A DNA stretch of 64,000 nt, taken from NCBI GenBank assembly GCA_951640165.1, contig OX621247.1, forward strand, positions 22,046,001 through 22,110,000, given 5' to 3'. Below the pieces are notes generated by a model. It was not told the DNA's origin. It ran no database searches and was given only the letters and a program-made list of their open reading frames with translations. Shown piece by piece: positions 31,619 through 43,580 of the stretch (its first letter is position 1; each line of letters begins with the position of its first letter). Both the position numbers and the translations under genes were made by a program. Origin of the DNA: Pseudoips prasinana. Taxonomy: Eukaryota; Arthropoda; Insecta; Lepidoptera; Nolidae.

Positions 31619-31662
31619 TGACTGATAAAGCTATGTGTCAATACACATAGCTTTATCAGTCA
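31619..31662. repeat. Perfect 20-bp hairpin
   Basis: Arms 31619-31638 (tgactgataaagctatgtgt) and 31643-31662 are exact reverse complements around a 4-nt loop (caat). Confidence 0.85.
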
Positions 31663-32890
31663 GTTTAGACTAATTGCTTTAGTTTTGCTGATTTTGTACG
31701 ATATAATGATTGCTCGTAGAATCTCAGAACGGGTTAAATTACTAAGTGAATTGAGTTTAGGCTCATGATTTTGACGACGTCGTGCCTTGTAACTAATCAA
31801 ACTGATTTTATGATTGGCATCGGAGGTTGTTGGAGGTTGTAGAAACCCCATGATGGGTATACTACGTGTATTGAGTTTGAGATCATTGTTTAAATTTGTC
31901 GAAAGAGTACCATATATTAAATAAACAGATCGTACACTTGACAATGGAGATTATTTTTGTAACAGCGTGTCTAGTGCTAAGTATACCTATTGTTTTGACA
32001 TGATCCTTATGTGTGACCGACCTGGCTAATGGTGTGGCGTCACAGGTGCTTTGATTTTCGTTTTATTGACCTAAAAGTGGCGAGAATGTTGCGGGTAAAA
32101 ACTAGTTGTTAATAAAATGCCTGCCTGTTTATTGTATTATAAAATTTCATTCTGTAATTTTCTTCGAGATTTGAAATATGAAAGAAACATTACATTCTTC
32201 ATTAAATGATTGCGCAATTTGTAAAGGTATTTTTCTCGTTTTCATTGTACGTAGTTTAAGTAGCAGTTTATTTACTATTACTAAGGTTGCTATATTATGT
32301 TCAAACCCGATAGCAAACCTGTTCCTACCCTATCAAGTAATTTTGATTTATTTATTTAATTTCTTTTAGGATGATATCAAACTTCTGCATATGTTTTGAT
32401 GCCTGGGTATTATAAATTTTGAATTATTATACGAGTCATATCTATAGTGTATTTCATTATGACATTGAATGAAACTATAAACTATTTAAGACGTGGGATT
32501 TTCTTGTTAACAACTATATAACTAATTTTATATTTTAACATATTTTTTAATATTTTTAATTTATTTGATTAATCCGTTTACAGTGGAAATTATTGCGCTG
32601 TTTTATGGCAACAGTTCTCCAGTTCACAGTTTATTAAACTTCTTATGTATATTGTACATATAAAAATCTGTTATGAGTCGACGTTATACACGTATTATCT
32701 GAATATTATGTAAAAGATTCTGTTTACGACCCGTTATGTAAGGGCGTATAGACAGCAGGGCGACAACAATAAGACTTCGTTATAACCTAATTTAATAACT
32801 AGAAATTCGATATCTGTAGGTAACAGTTCAATTATTTCAATAAGAAACCTAATTAATTTACGTGCTTATAGAATATCAAATACCAAGGAG
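31663..32890. other. Unassigned AT-rich stretch
   Basis: No gene recognised. The frames at 31660-31944 (-) and 32178-32369 (+) lack motifs and have intergenic composition. Confidence 0.4.
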
Positions 32891-32893
32891 GTA

Positions 32894-33017
32894 CACACGG
32901 CTACATATCAAGCTATACATTTACAGTATAACCTGATCTTGCGTTGTATAGGATTTCCAAACAATGATTGGTCAGCTTATACTGGAAATTATAGCTTGAT
33001 AGATATGTGACCGTGTG
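32894..33017. mobile_element. MITE-C copy 3
   Basis: A 124-bp near-palindrome with left end cacacggctacatatcaagc and right end gatatgtgaccgtgtg, between TA at 32892-32893 and 33018-33019, again inside gtac. Both arms carry the inner motif with cagtataa/ttatactg. Confidence 0.8.
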
Positions 33018-33238
33018 TACCATCGAACACATACAGCACAGGCACAAATCTGAGCCTCTTTTCCTACCCAAACGGCACCAAACAATGCATATATCTAGTC
33101 AAAATTATTACAAAGTCAGAAGTGGTTCAGACGACGTCATGTTTTTGATAGTAATGACATTTCATTCCATAACAAATAGATAAAAGTTTACGTTTTTCCG
33201 TAGTTATTGATGAAATCACGACTTTTTACTAGTATTTT

Positions 33239-33290
33239 TGTGACGCCAAATGAATAAAATCTCACGAGATTTTATACTTTCGGCGTCACA
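33239..33290. repeat. Hairpin with about 25-bp arms and a 2-nt centre
   Basis: Arms 33239-33263 and 33266-33290 pair in about 22 of 25 positions, with tgtgacgcc and ggcgtcaca at the outer ends and aaaatctc/gagatttt at the centre. The origin is unknown. Confidence 0.7.
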
Positions 33291-33412
33291 TTAATCGCAT
33301 ATCTAAAAAATCTCCTTTAAACTACTTATTATTACCACATTCATTCGTTTCTACCAGAATTTTGTAATCTTTGAAACACAGTGAACGGAAATACTGCTTC
33401 TTAATAATACTG

Positions 33413-33600
33413 TCTTCCTAGTCGAATTTCGGTCACGGCAGCCAGTTATAATGGAGACAAGCCATTTGCGTGGGATATAATACGGTGTAAAAGTGTGTGC
33501 GCAAACCAGGGGCTCTTACTATTCTTTAGTAATATATCTATATTACTATATAATAGAAAGTGCTATCGGATCATGAGGGTACTCAAGATCGACGATCAAG
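33413..33600 (-). mobile_element. SINE-F remnant
   Basis: Plus-strand text tcctagtcgaatttcggtca, then cggcagccagt, atggagac, gtgtgcgcaaaccagg and ggatcatgagggt matches the 3' half of SINE-F on the minus strand. It is interrupted by a short AT insert near 33525-33560. The head is absent. Confidence 0.6.
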
Positions 33601-34750
33601 GGCGACGACTCTGAGGATGCATGAGAGAGTTAGTAGGGACGTTTTGTGCAACTTTCACTTTCCGTTAATGGGCGAAGACCAGTGCCACTCGTCTGATTAA
33701 GAATTAGGGAGGCTTTTATGTTAAACAAAAATCACGAATTTATTTTAGGTTTTTTTATAATAACCTACTTTATTCCATTTCTAAATAAGAAAATTCTTCT
33801 GAGATGTTTGATATTCCATTAAATATAAAATATTCCTAGATTCTGTTGAGTCGTGTACATTACAAATAAAAAAGCACGCACGAGCATTGAGTTAAGCAAT
33901 TTTACTAACTAAGTAACTAACTGATTGAAATTGACTCTACTCTGTTTGGATACATACCAACCAGCAATTCAATTGCAAAGAGAAGTATTCACCAACAATA
34001 CTAATGTACCTACCTAACATGAACATGTAGCGTAGTTTTTCTATCGATATTCAGTCCACACCACATCAGTGTATACACTAGCTCTTCGAAATTCGTACTT
34101 GTTGCATAGGTAATAAAGACCCTCTCAAGGTCACAATGTACCTGCTAATATGGCGTCGAATGTACTATAAATCATTACATTGTGGTTTCTCGCAACCCTG
34201 CGATAAAGCCATCGAGTTATTGATAGTCCAGCTATTGGCAGTGAACTTTGAAGGATGTGGGTGCAAGGAAAACTGAATTGATGATATTTCCATATAATTT
34301 ACGAAAATAACTTTTCTATACTGGTTCTAAAAGAGCCCATTTGTTTTCTTAGTGTGTTTCTAGTGCCTCAGAAATCCTTAAGTTACCTAAAGCGTCACAA
34401 ACCCCAAATTAAATATTTCGCTTTTCATACACATTCTTAGAATGACTTAAGCAATAAAAGCAATTTGTAATGTAAAACATGTGAATACTTAATCTGGCTC
34501 AAATCCCTAAGTGGAACGTATTTGGTAAATACGCAAAAAAAATAAACATTTCATACCAAGTGCATATTTCATGTTTATTGGGAATTATTTTCTACAATTG
34601 CTAGGTTTCGTGTGTAAATAGAGCTCATGCTTATCTTTAATGTTATATTACATTGTACATTAATACTGAGCATCTAATAAACCAAAACAATTGTTTAGAC
34701 CAAATTTTCTGTCTTGTTCTTAATAATAACGCCAAGTACCTACAGAACAA
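33601..34750. other. Unassigned AT-rich stretch
   Basis: Nothing recognised by eye. Confidence 0.3.
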
Positions 34751-34754
34751 ACAC

Positions 34755-34915
34755 TGAAAAAAGTTTTATACATAGTAATATTTTAGCTTACAACTACCTG
34801 ACAATGTAGGTAAGAATTGTACGTAGGTTTGATATGTATAAAACTTTTTGATCCTTAATTATTTAGACTGAAAAATGTAAGCACCGCTTTAGTATTACTA
34901 TGTCTTGGTCTCTGC
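34755..34915. repeat. Interrupted inverted repeats, possible old MITE
   Basis: aaaagttttatacata (about 34759-34774) is mirrored by tatgtataaaactttt (about 34836-34851). The next segment, catagtaatattttagctta, is mirrored, with changes, by gtaagcaccgctttagtatt and actatg (about 34879-34905). The nested arms suggest a decayed element of about 150 bp. Confidence 0.45.
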
Positions 34916-36645
34916 ACTGCAGTTGAGGGATGAAATCATACCAACAGAACAGAAGACTAAAGCTGAATTGAGTGACCCATGAAAATTCACTCCACCACAT
35001 TCAAAATCAAAATTTTACATTATATTCATGGTGGATTTGCAGCAGATTTGTATAGTGTCGATTATCTAGTTTCATCATTCAACCTTCTATTTTAAATATA
35101 TGATTCTAGATTTTTATTATAGAATTTTTCCTTTCTAATTTTGTTTCTTCCTCTTTACGGGATCTAAAGATATAACGTTGTCCAACATGTGTTTCAGTCT
35201 GACAGCGCAAACCTTATAGGGTTGCAATGGTGGGTAAAAGGGTGGTACTAGGCTTAGTGAATAAGAGTGTCTGGAAGGTTCAGTGTAACACATTTTCTTT
35301 TCACTTTAAATATTTTTCAAATTGGCAAGAAATTAATTTTCATAATTTAATTAAGTACTTTCAGACTTCAGTACTATTATATTTATATTTTTATTTATTA
35401 TTTATATTATTTTAATCTTTATCTTTATTATGTACTCTGTGGAAATGTAAACATGAAGTCTACTTATAATAGTTCAATCGATCGAGCTATACAGACGGAA
35501 ATAGAGTTCGCGGAAGACAACGGCTCCTATCGAATGGATCGGAATATACAAACCACAGGAAACGATTGTGTGGCAAACACTTTGTTAGTGCAAATATTTG
35601 GCGTTCACTGAAAGTTACATTTCTTTCTAGTATACAGATGGAACATTCTAATCATTATTGGAACTCTTCAGCAAGATATTAACCAACTGTTTATTTTAAG
35701 TTATACCTTGCTTTCATTTATAACGAATTTTATATCCGAATGAGAGTTGTCATTAGAGACTTTGAAAATTGTTACAGTTACGCAGAAGATTAATTGAATC
35801 ATACTCCTGACCTGGGCTAACCATAATGATGGATTTTTTTGAAGTTAAGTGGCAGACCTTTGTTAAATTTTGGGGTTAATATTTTCATTTGTTAGTTAAT
35901 TTTCACATATACATGAAATGTCGAAACATTGGTAGAGAATTTTTAAGACTGTGAAGATACGTTTTAAAGCAGTGAGAATTTAACTCAATTTACTCAATAA
36001 AAAGAGAAAAAGGATTACTTATTTTCACTCATAAAAGACCGTACATCCATAATTGTATTTACCATGTTTCATACAATTAATCCGCATCTTAACGAAATTG
36101 AGCTTAATTCAGAATAATCTATCAATTTGCGAACGATGTTGCAAGCTTAGAAGAGCTTATATCATCTTACATCAATAATCTCATAAGGTATCTCGTAAAA
36201 TGTAAATTTAATGTTTGAAAAGGAAACTCTGAGTGAATTACATTTTCCGCTTGTGGGTGACGTAATGTTTCGAACCGCAGGCATCGATGACAAGGAAATT
36301 GGCGTGGATCGGCTGACTGCGAGTAGAAGTGGGTTGCCAACTAGGACAACACCAATTCCCAAAAATATATTTTATAAATGCATACTTCCACATTCTACTG
36401 ACTTATTTTAATACGGTTATCACAAATGCTTAAGAAAATATTTTACATAACCTAGATGACGGATATTTTTATAATTATGGGCAATCATATAACAATATTC
36501 ATGTGGTATAGGAGAAACCACAGATACCCTGCCTAATTTGCTCATACCTGATGATAACCCGTAGAACGTTGATGACTACTTATTATGTATATGTAGAGTC
36601 TTCCTACAATTCATGAGTATATAAATATTCTATTATTGAAATCTC
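34916..36645. other. Unassigned AT-rich stretch with repeat K copy 1
   Basis: About 35212-35272 (ttgcaatggtgggtaaaagg, then gtggtactaggc) matches 37391-37441. The frames at 35227-35415 and 36162-36411 show no motif. No gene called. Confidence 0.4.
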
Positions 36646-36647
36646 TA

Positions 36648-36890
36648 ACGGTTAAAAAAGCGTCAGATGAAGATACAATATCAAATAAAATGGTAAGAGA
36701 AGCCACAAAACAATTCGGAGCTTTTATATTAAAAGTTTTTAATCGCTGCATAGCCGAAGGAACTATTCCGCGAACTTAGCACAGTGGCTTTATTCGCATT
36801 ATACCATAAAATGGTGATAAACTACTTGCATTAACTATTTCCAGACGTTCCCGAACGGTTATATAAATCTTACTTGCCTAAGCATAATTT
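36648..36890 (+). pseudogene. Decayed LINE reverse-transcriptase fingers region
   Basis: Plus-frame translation gives ASDEDTISNKMVREA, then FILKVFNRCIAEGTIPRT and a stop, then IRIIP and NGDK. This matches the pattern 'G.D.I...ll......l...fN.cl..G.iP..Wk...v..IpK.Gd' at the N-terminal side of non-LTR RT domains. Stops after IPRT and IIP mark it as dead. The palm motifs are not found downstream, so only a fragment is left. Confidence 0.55.
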
Positions 36891-38370
36891 CTTACAGTAT
36901 ACGGAAATATTAAAATAGATTGTTTAGTTTCAAATGGAAGTAACTTCACCAATCTGTTTTTGTTCAACTTATTATCGCGAATATGAACAAACCGTCCACC
37001 ACATACTTTGGATATCGGGCATAAAATGCATGGTATTATGTTAAAAAGCTTACAATCAATGTCTGTAGTAGATTATTATTCAGATCTCGTAGCGTCAAGG
37101 TACAACAGCCGTACGTGTAAAGCGCTTTTGCCATACCTGCTATTGGGATCAAGTAAAACATCTTACTTGATAGGAACCTTACACTATTCCCTTGATGCTA
37201 TTGCAGCTGGCCTGTCTAGTTTCAATTGATTTTTTTTTGTGAGGCTCCAGCCTCGTTATATTTATTATTCTGTCTCCTACTGGACATTGGAGGAATGTCG
37301 AACTACTTCTTTTGGACTCCTCTGTGACTTATTCTGATTAGATTTGTTGCCTGAGCCTCACCGCTCAGTGTGATTTCATTGATAGTGGCTTACAGGAGTT
37401 GCAGTGGTGGATAAGAGGGAGGTACTAGTCCCAATAGTGTTTCTTCTTTAAGTAGTTAATTTTGTACAATACCGAGCTTACCATACATATGTAAGATAAG
37501 ATTGAATGCCAGTAGTCGCAAACTCAGTCAATCCCTTAGCTTGGGACCGAAAAAATATAACTTACTTATTCAAATACACTTATTCATTTAGAGATTTATA
37601 TCGTTGCGGCTACGGTGACTAAATATTTTAAGGTTCCCACAATATTGGGAGAATACTTCATCACCTGGCAACACAGCACTCGCGCGACATGCACCGGAAT
37701 GTGAAGACACTTCCCGTGTGGAACTGAGCCAAGTCTACGAGAATGTATAAAAAAATATATCAAGTAGATCTGCAAACCGACGGGCAGAGACAGCCGCTTT
37801 TACTTTAAATTGACTAGGTCGTTGACCGCTCTGGTTTTCGCAAAAGAAAACACTTTGACCCGCGTTAAGACTAACACTTACTTACCAGATGTTGTTAAAA
37901 AGTGCATATAGTGCAAATTAACAAAACATGGCTTAGTGTTTGAATTCGACCACCAAGCTAGTTTTACTGTATTTTGTCACAACAAATAGCAATCTTTGGA
38001 TATAGGTGCTGCAGGTCTGGGAAAGTTCCTCCACTTTACAGAATACTGAAGGTATTATGTAGGTATTCATATTGCGATATTGACTGTGAGTCATGTTGCC
38101 AACGCTCATCGAGGATAAAGCCCCTCTTTCGACTATATATTTTTCTCTTGAGAAAACTATTGCCAGAATAAAATATATACACAAGAAATCTTGGCAAATT
38201 AATCAATGGTTTGTAATATAAATCATTTTAACGAGTCTCGTATAGCAATCACGTATTCAAACCACTTTAATAAAAATAGTCAGTAAACTATTTATCATTT
38301 GCCTCAAGGAAAAAATATGATATTGATGATAAAATTTTTAGATAGATACAGTCGACGCTAAGTCACTGAT
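36891..38370. other. Unassigned stretch with repeat K copy 2
   Basis: The frame 37008-37229 (+) has no recognisable motif. Bases 37391-37441 (caggagttgcagtggtggat, then aagagggaggtactagtc) are repeat K copy 2. No gene called. Confidence 0.4.
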
Positions 38371-38376
38371 TAGGAT

Positions 38377-38465
38377 CAGCGTCTTACTGCGTAGGCAGTA
38401 AGGACGGTTTTTGCATGACGTGTGCATGCAAAAACCGTCCTTACTGCCTACGCAGTAAGACGCTG
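38377..38465. repeat. Perfect palindrome, 41-bp arms, 7-nt loop
   Basis: Arms 38377-38417 and 38425-38465 are exact reverse complements around acgtgtg. The left arm begins cagcgtcttactgcgtaggc. A transcript of either strand would form an uninterrupted 41-bp duplex. No mismatches means it is either very young or kept identical. The plus frame at 38422-38745 merely starts in the right arm and is not a gene. Confidence 0.95.
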
Positions 38466-38616
38466 CTCATGTCAAATTGCTACCACTGACATAGCTTCGA
38501 CTATGACCCCACATGGATTTTGTTTCATGAAAAATGGTCAATCCCTATTCCTAAAGAAAATGTATTCCATTCACTATGAACAATTATTTTGTAGTTACAA
38601 ATTGTTCCTTTATGCA

Positions 38617-38735
38617 CCTTTTTTTTATCAGAGGACGACAAACGAGCAAGTGGGTCACCTGATGGTAAGTGATCACCGCCGCCAATGTACACTCGCGACA
38701 CCAGAGGAGTCGCGGGTGCGTTGTCGGCCTTTTAG
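38617..38735 (-). repeat. LINE-H 3' UTR copy
   Basis: Plus text ttttttttatcagaggacga, aacgagcaagtgggtcacct, gatggtaagtgatcaccgcc and ggagtcgcgggtgcgttgtc matches 49375-49510, where the same text follows an RT C-terminus on the minus strand. I recall it as widespread in Lepidoptera. Confidence 0.6.
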
Positions 38736-39185
38736 AGTCAGCTAACAAGTGTTGCTTTATGAAATAAAAAGTCCTACTTATCTTTTTTTCAACTATGACA
38801 AAGCCATTAATTTAATTTATTAAGTTATCTTATAACAACTTTTAGAAGGTTACCTCACCACATCATTTATATACAACACGACGATGTAAATGGTGAGGCG
38901 ATACCATTTCCACCAGCGAAATGAGGCAATCACTTATTCGCGTCGTTAACCTTCCTATTTTCCTTAAAAAAGTAGCGTTATTTATTTTCATAATTCTTAG
39001 CCGAGTTTTTTATGAAAAATAAAAGGCAGATACGAGTACATAAATATTTGACGACGCTTTTATCGTAACATAAGGTAAATTAATATCCTATACCAGTACC
39101 AACGGATACAGAGATCAACAGTTTATTCGAAAACATGTTTCTTCTTCACTTAAGCCAAGTTTAATATGGAAATAATCATCGGAAC
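38736..39185. other. AT-rich non-coding stretch
   Basis: Nothing recognised. Confidence 0.3.
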
Positions 39186-39189
39186 TTAC

Positions 39190-39390
39190 TTATCGTATGG
39201 GCAGTGGTGTTAACCTAGTGTCAGAGTTGTTCAAGCAACCCAGTAGGCCTCTAACATGGCTTAACGACTGTTGCCTAATGGCTACTCACGGGCCTGCCAG
39301 CTTAACATGCCCTCTGAAGCACGGAGATGGACTGACGGTCCTAGGTTCGCTAGATGGTAAACCTTGCCGATCACTTACGGACCGATGAGA
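39190..39390 (+). repeat. Dispersed repeat I, forward copy
   Basis: gggcagtggtgttaacctag, tgtcagagttgttcaagcaa, cccagtaggcctctaacatg, then ccctctgaagcacggagatg. The reverse copy is at 12330-12480. A fragment, ccctctgaagcacggaga, also occurs at 59198-59215. The 63-codon frame inside is not considered a gene. Confidence 0.6.
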
Positions 39391-40130
39391 GAATCTGGCT
39401 ATGAGCGATGACTCTATTTATTTATACATCAAATTATAATTATGTGCTATAGGACATACCTTATTGCGGGTTTAATAAATATAAGTTTAAAGTTTATCTT
39501 ATACATACAAGCCCTTATTAAAACTTATAACGACAATGTAAGACACCCTCGAGTCGTGCATTACTTTTGTCGTCTCCCACAACATTGGGCATATTAAAAT
39601 CGATTTAAAAGAAGTTCAGGTAATATGAAAGGGATTAACTGTGCGACTTCCGTATATCTAAACGAGCTGTAATTATTAGAATATTGTTTAATTAGATTCT
39701 ACATAAGAAGGTTTAGCAGTTCATAAAATCAACATTTAGGTAACTGTCATACGTTATATTTTTGAAGTGTAACCTCTTTAGAACCATTGTGATTTGAATA
39801 TTCGATGAAACGAAAAAGCGACATAAAAAAGAGACAAACATATTCAGAAGGAGGACTTAGCATGCGAGAGAATAGCATATTACAATGTTATTACGTATCT
39901 TTGTGCCTGCATACAACGAAAAGCCTGTGCAAAATGTGGCATATCATAAACTATGTGATGTATCATTCAGGTTTTATTTCTTTTCAATTAGGTATTAAAA
40001 TTTAACACGTGTGTTAAATTGACCAATTATTTTAATTTATTTAAATTACCTGAAAGTAAATTAATTAAAATTAGTATTTTTTTTATTAATGTTATAAACA
40101 GTATCTAATATTTGCGTGTATATTATATAG
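39391..40130. other. AT-rich non-coding stretch
   Basis: No gene or family recognised. A small inverted repeat, aatttaacac/gtgttaaatt, lies at about 40000-40020. Confidence 0.35.
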
Positions 40131-40400
40131 TAGCTGTGCCCCGCGGTTTTACCCGCATTAAGGTTTATAAATTATCACAGCTCCTCCCCCGTAGGTGATA
40201 GCGTGATAATATGTAATCATGCAAAACTTTAAGTAAATCCATACAGGACTTTTTGAGTTTAGTCCGGACATACATACATACAAACAGACAAAAATTCTTA
40301 AAACTATATTTTTGGCTTCGACTTCGATTGTAGATCACGCCCCAAGTATCCTTTTTAATAAATATTTAATGTACAATTTTGACTTTCCTACGATTTTATT
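40131..40400 (-). mobile_element. Non-autonomous Helitron, reverse copy
   Basis: Plus text begins agtagctgtgccccgcggtt then ttacccgcatt, i.e. on the minus strand aatgcgggtaaaaccgcggg then gcacagct and the terminus. The terminal CTAG has become CTAC. It aligns with 15290-15582 throughout (actcaaaaagtcctgtatgg, tacttggggcgtgatct). Confidence 0.7.
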
Positions 40401-41010
40401 ACATGTATAAATAAAAGCCTGAAAAAATGCAATAAAAATATTTTTTTTAATTTTCTTAATACTCCTGATACTCTATATTTATCTCTTTTGTAGGTTACTT
40501 TTCTGAACTGGTAACCTAAAGGTAATAATTTGCCTTAAATTGCTATCGCGATTGAGGCCCGTGTCCATAATATATAAAAATACTTTTCTGAAGTTTAACT
40601 TCTGCACAAACACACTTCTCTCTTCAGTCCGTAATTTACAGGTTTTGGTAACTCAGGCATATCACACCAAAGACGCTACGAGCGAATGTACATAAGAATT
40701 AATGGAGTAGCAACACACAGCTTATTCACGACTCTAGGTATAGTCATGAAAACTGCAGGAATAATCAAATGGTACCAAAATAACAACAATAGCTACGTCC
40801 GAGTGACTCATTTTAAGTATTAAGTGTTTCTTGTTTCCATTATACAGTAAGACTGGAAATTTGGCCAATTGGTTGAATGTATGCTTCTTTCATGCAGTAA
40901 TTATATCCAAACATATTATTATTGAACAATTAGTGAGCATTATTGACTTACAAAAAAATAATCTATTAAATTACATATTTCTACGCCGACTCACAGTTGG
41001 TAGAGGTTTT
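40401..41010. other. AT-rich non-coding stretch
   Basis: Nothing recognised. The frame at 40831-41025 has no motif. Confidence 0.3.
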
Positions 41011-41015
41011 ACTTG

Positions 41016-41067
41016 TTGCCAATGATTACTAGCCTATGAAGGGTCATAATCTAATAATCATTGGCAA
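41016..41067. repeat. Inverted repeat, 16 of 17 bp, 18-nt loop
   Basis: ttgccaatgattactag (41016-41032) and ctaataatcattggcaa (41051-41067). The origin is unknown. Confidence 0.65.
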
Positions 41068-43275
41068 TTGTGCAATATATATAAAGATCCCAGCTATTCC
41101 TCAACAGGGATTGAGGAATAAATCACTTGCACTGAAGAAAATCGCTATCTCATAAAAATTTAACGTAAGGTAGAGCACAAAAAAATACAGCTTACGCTGC
41201 TAGTAATAAAGTGCGGTCACGGAGCAGGAAGAAATTTAATTTCCATAGCCTTTTTATCCTGACAGTGGTTGCAATTTTTTTTTGTGTGCAATTAAGAGAA
41301 ACTAGATAGAAAAACATACCTTACTATCGCATGTAAAAGATTTGCAATTCCTTGAGACAGCATTGCGTCTGGGACTTAACGCAATATTTTTGCGCAAGAC
41401 CGTAAGACAGCTAGTAACTGGTTAATGTACCAAAGTCTTTCTGCTCCATGACCATACTTTAGTATGAATATGTTAATATTATGTTATCTCTTGTGACTAA
41501 AGTGTCCAGAGCTAATTAAAGAGGGAATTAAAGAGGAGTAAGGTTACGCAACACGTGATCGTGGGCCACAAAATTAACAGAATACTGCCCGGAGTATATA
41601 CTGTTAAGTTACTCATAGAGTTTATTACATTATGTTATGCCATATATATTACTTTAAGTTATATGATTAACAGACAAAAACAAACGCAGACTCAAAAGAA
41701 CTATGTATTTATGTGTCACACACACAAATCTATATCCTGTGCGTGGATTTAACAAGCTTTACAGGTATCTAAGTCACTGCACTACACAAGCAGTTGACAT
41801 TTGTTAATGATCTTTTCACTACTTTTTTCTTTTATTGGAAGTACTAACTTGGGATTTGGCAGAAATCGTCACGTAAGCCTTTTCCCCCTCCATGCGACTT
41901 TCCCCTTTTTCCCTATCTCTATATACGGGTGTGTGTGCGTGTGAGTATCGACAGACGAGCATTGTGCGCGGCCGGTTTTATAACCTAAATACTCGTGGAA
42001 ATTTGGTTAAAACTTAATTATTATTTAACTTCTTTCCTGACGCGGTTCCCGTGACCACATACGTTATATTGTTTGTTTTAACCTTTTTTTATTAGTCAGT
42101 CGCGACTTGTTTTCCTTCCCTAGTTTCAAACAACGCTGCCTATAGGTGTTCATTATGAGAAAAGTTTCTTGCAACAGCAACAATTTGGTTCCAGGAATTC
42201 TGATAATATTCGTTTTCTCATAAATCATGAATTCATGAACAACAAGAAAGTTTCACTTTACTTTTAGTTAGTAAATCATGTTGTTAGTGAAATAATTCGT
42301 CGTTCCTGCTTCCCGTTTGATAAAACTTACTTTGTAATTTTGGTTTTCGCACAAAATATTAGTTTACAACGAGAAAATAGTATGAAGTTTAAGATAAAAG
42401 TAGGATGATGCCTAATTTATACCTATATTACATAAAATAATATATATTCGGTCGAATTTAGTCCAACACCGGTCTCGGTACATATAGTGCACAAAGAGTC
42501 CCATACAAAAATTAACATGATTTGATGAGATGGGCTGGTCAACGCAACCGGTAAAAGTTCAGGTAGTGGAACTACTGCTTTACGTGCTCTTTGGGAATGA
42601 TTATATTATCACAACACAGGTACTTAAAAGAGATAAATTGCAATTTTTATTTTAAAAAATAATATCTGTTTTACCGGGAAGGAAAGCTATTAATATCTGA
42701 TTAGGTAGCTATTCATTGGGGATATTAAATGAAAATACTTTTTAAAGGTCAAGCTTGGTGATCAAAAGTAAAAGATAATTTATAGAGTTCTGTACAAGTG
42801 ACGTTAAAACAAAACCTTTACAGACATAATCATTCACTTTCTGTCCGTCTATAAATTCAGTTTATATATCGTTTATATATAAGTAGTGATACTTAATCAA
42901 ACCATGGATAAACTATTTATTTAAGATCATTTTGCAAATATCGCTACAATCGTTCGATAAGACTAGGTTTAATTCCACGTACGTGCCTGAGACTGCACGT
43001 ACGTGAGATTTAGTTTCTATTCAAATGACGCTTGGGAGATACATGCCATTACACACACACGATGAGCTCTAGTGACCTTATCAAGAGCAAATCTAAACAT
43101 TAACTTACCTATGTTATTACTACGTGTTTTCTGTAAGGTGGAGATACTTCCCCAGTGAAGTTTCTCATAGAACGTGAACTCACGCACTTCACTTAAACGT
43201 TTCAAATATTGAAAGCCACCCTACATGTGACCTCATTTTGGGGGCTAGACTAGGATTACTAGAGCTAAAAGCTTA
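41068..43275. other. Unassigned AT-rich stretch
   Basis: No gene. Short palindrome cacgtacgtgc/gcacgtacgtg at about 42977-43006. About 42560-42600 (ctactgctttacgtgctctt) resembles the middle of SINE-F. Nothing else recognised. Confidence 0.4.
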
Positions 43276-43282
43276 GGCAGTA

Positions 43283-43580
43283 GCATTATTTTAGACGTCT
43301 GTATATGTCTCTCTTTTGTGAGGCAATCATGCTCCAGAAGGAAGCCGCTGAGTGGGGTCCAGAGCAAGCCGATCTTGCTCGCAGATGAAAGTGGCGGTCG
43401 GGGCGGCGGCGGCAGCTAATAGTCCAACTAGCCCTCAGGGCTGCGGTGTTGGTAAGAAAAGTGCCCTCTACTGCCATCACGTGCCAGCAGCTTCGGAAAG
43501 GCATGATCTGTTTGTGGCACAGTAACTGTGCCAGACTGGTAGGTGTCGGCAATTGGGTACGTGTCAAAAAAGGCATTTCT
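43283..43580. other. GC-rich island with overlapping open frames, unknown origin
   Basis: The composition jumps sharply relative to the flanks. On the minus strand a 96-codon frame (43576-43286) and a partly overlapping 63-codon frame (43619-43428) are both open, and the plus strand is open apart from one TGA. Overlap in several frames reflects low stop density in GC-rich DNA and does not show coding. I recognise no motif. It could be a lone exon, a retroelement scrap or a processed gene fragment. Confidence 0.4.

Noticed and set aside
37008..37229. 73-codon plus-strand ORF as a host exon or continuation of the RT remnant at 36648
   Set aside because: Contains no palm motif (no xxDD) and no recognisable domain. 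Left unassigned.
38377..38465. microRNA precursor
   Set aside because: miRNA hairpins normally have bulges and mismatches. A perfect 41-bp duplex fits a young inverted duplication or a siRNA hairpin better. Kept as a palindrome only.
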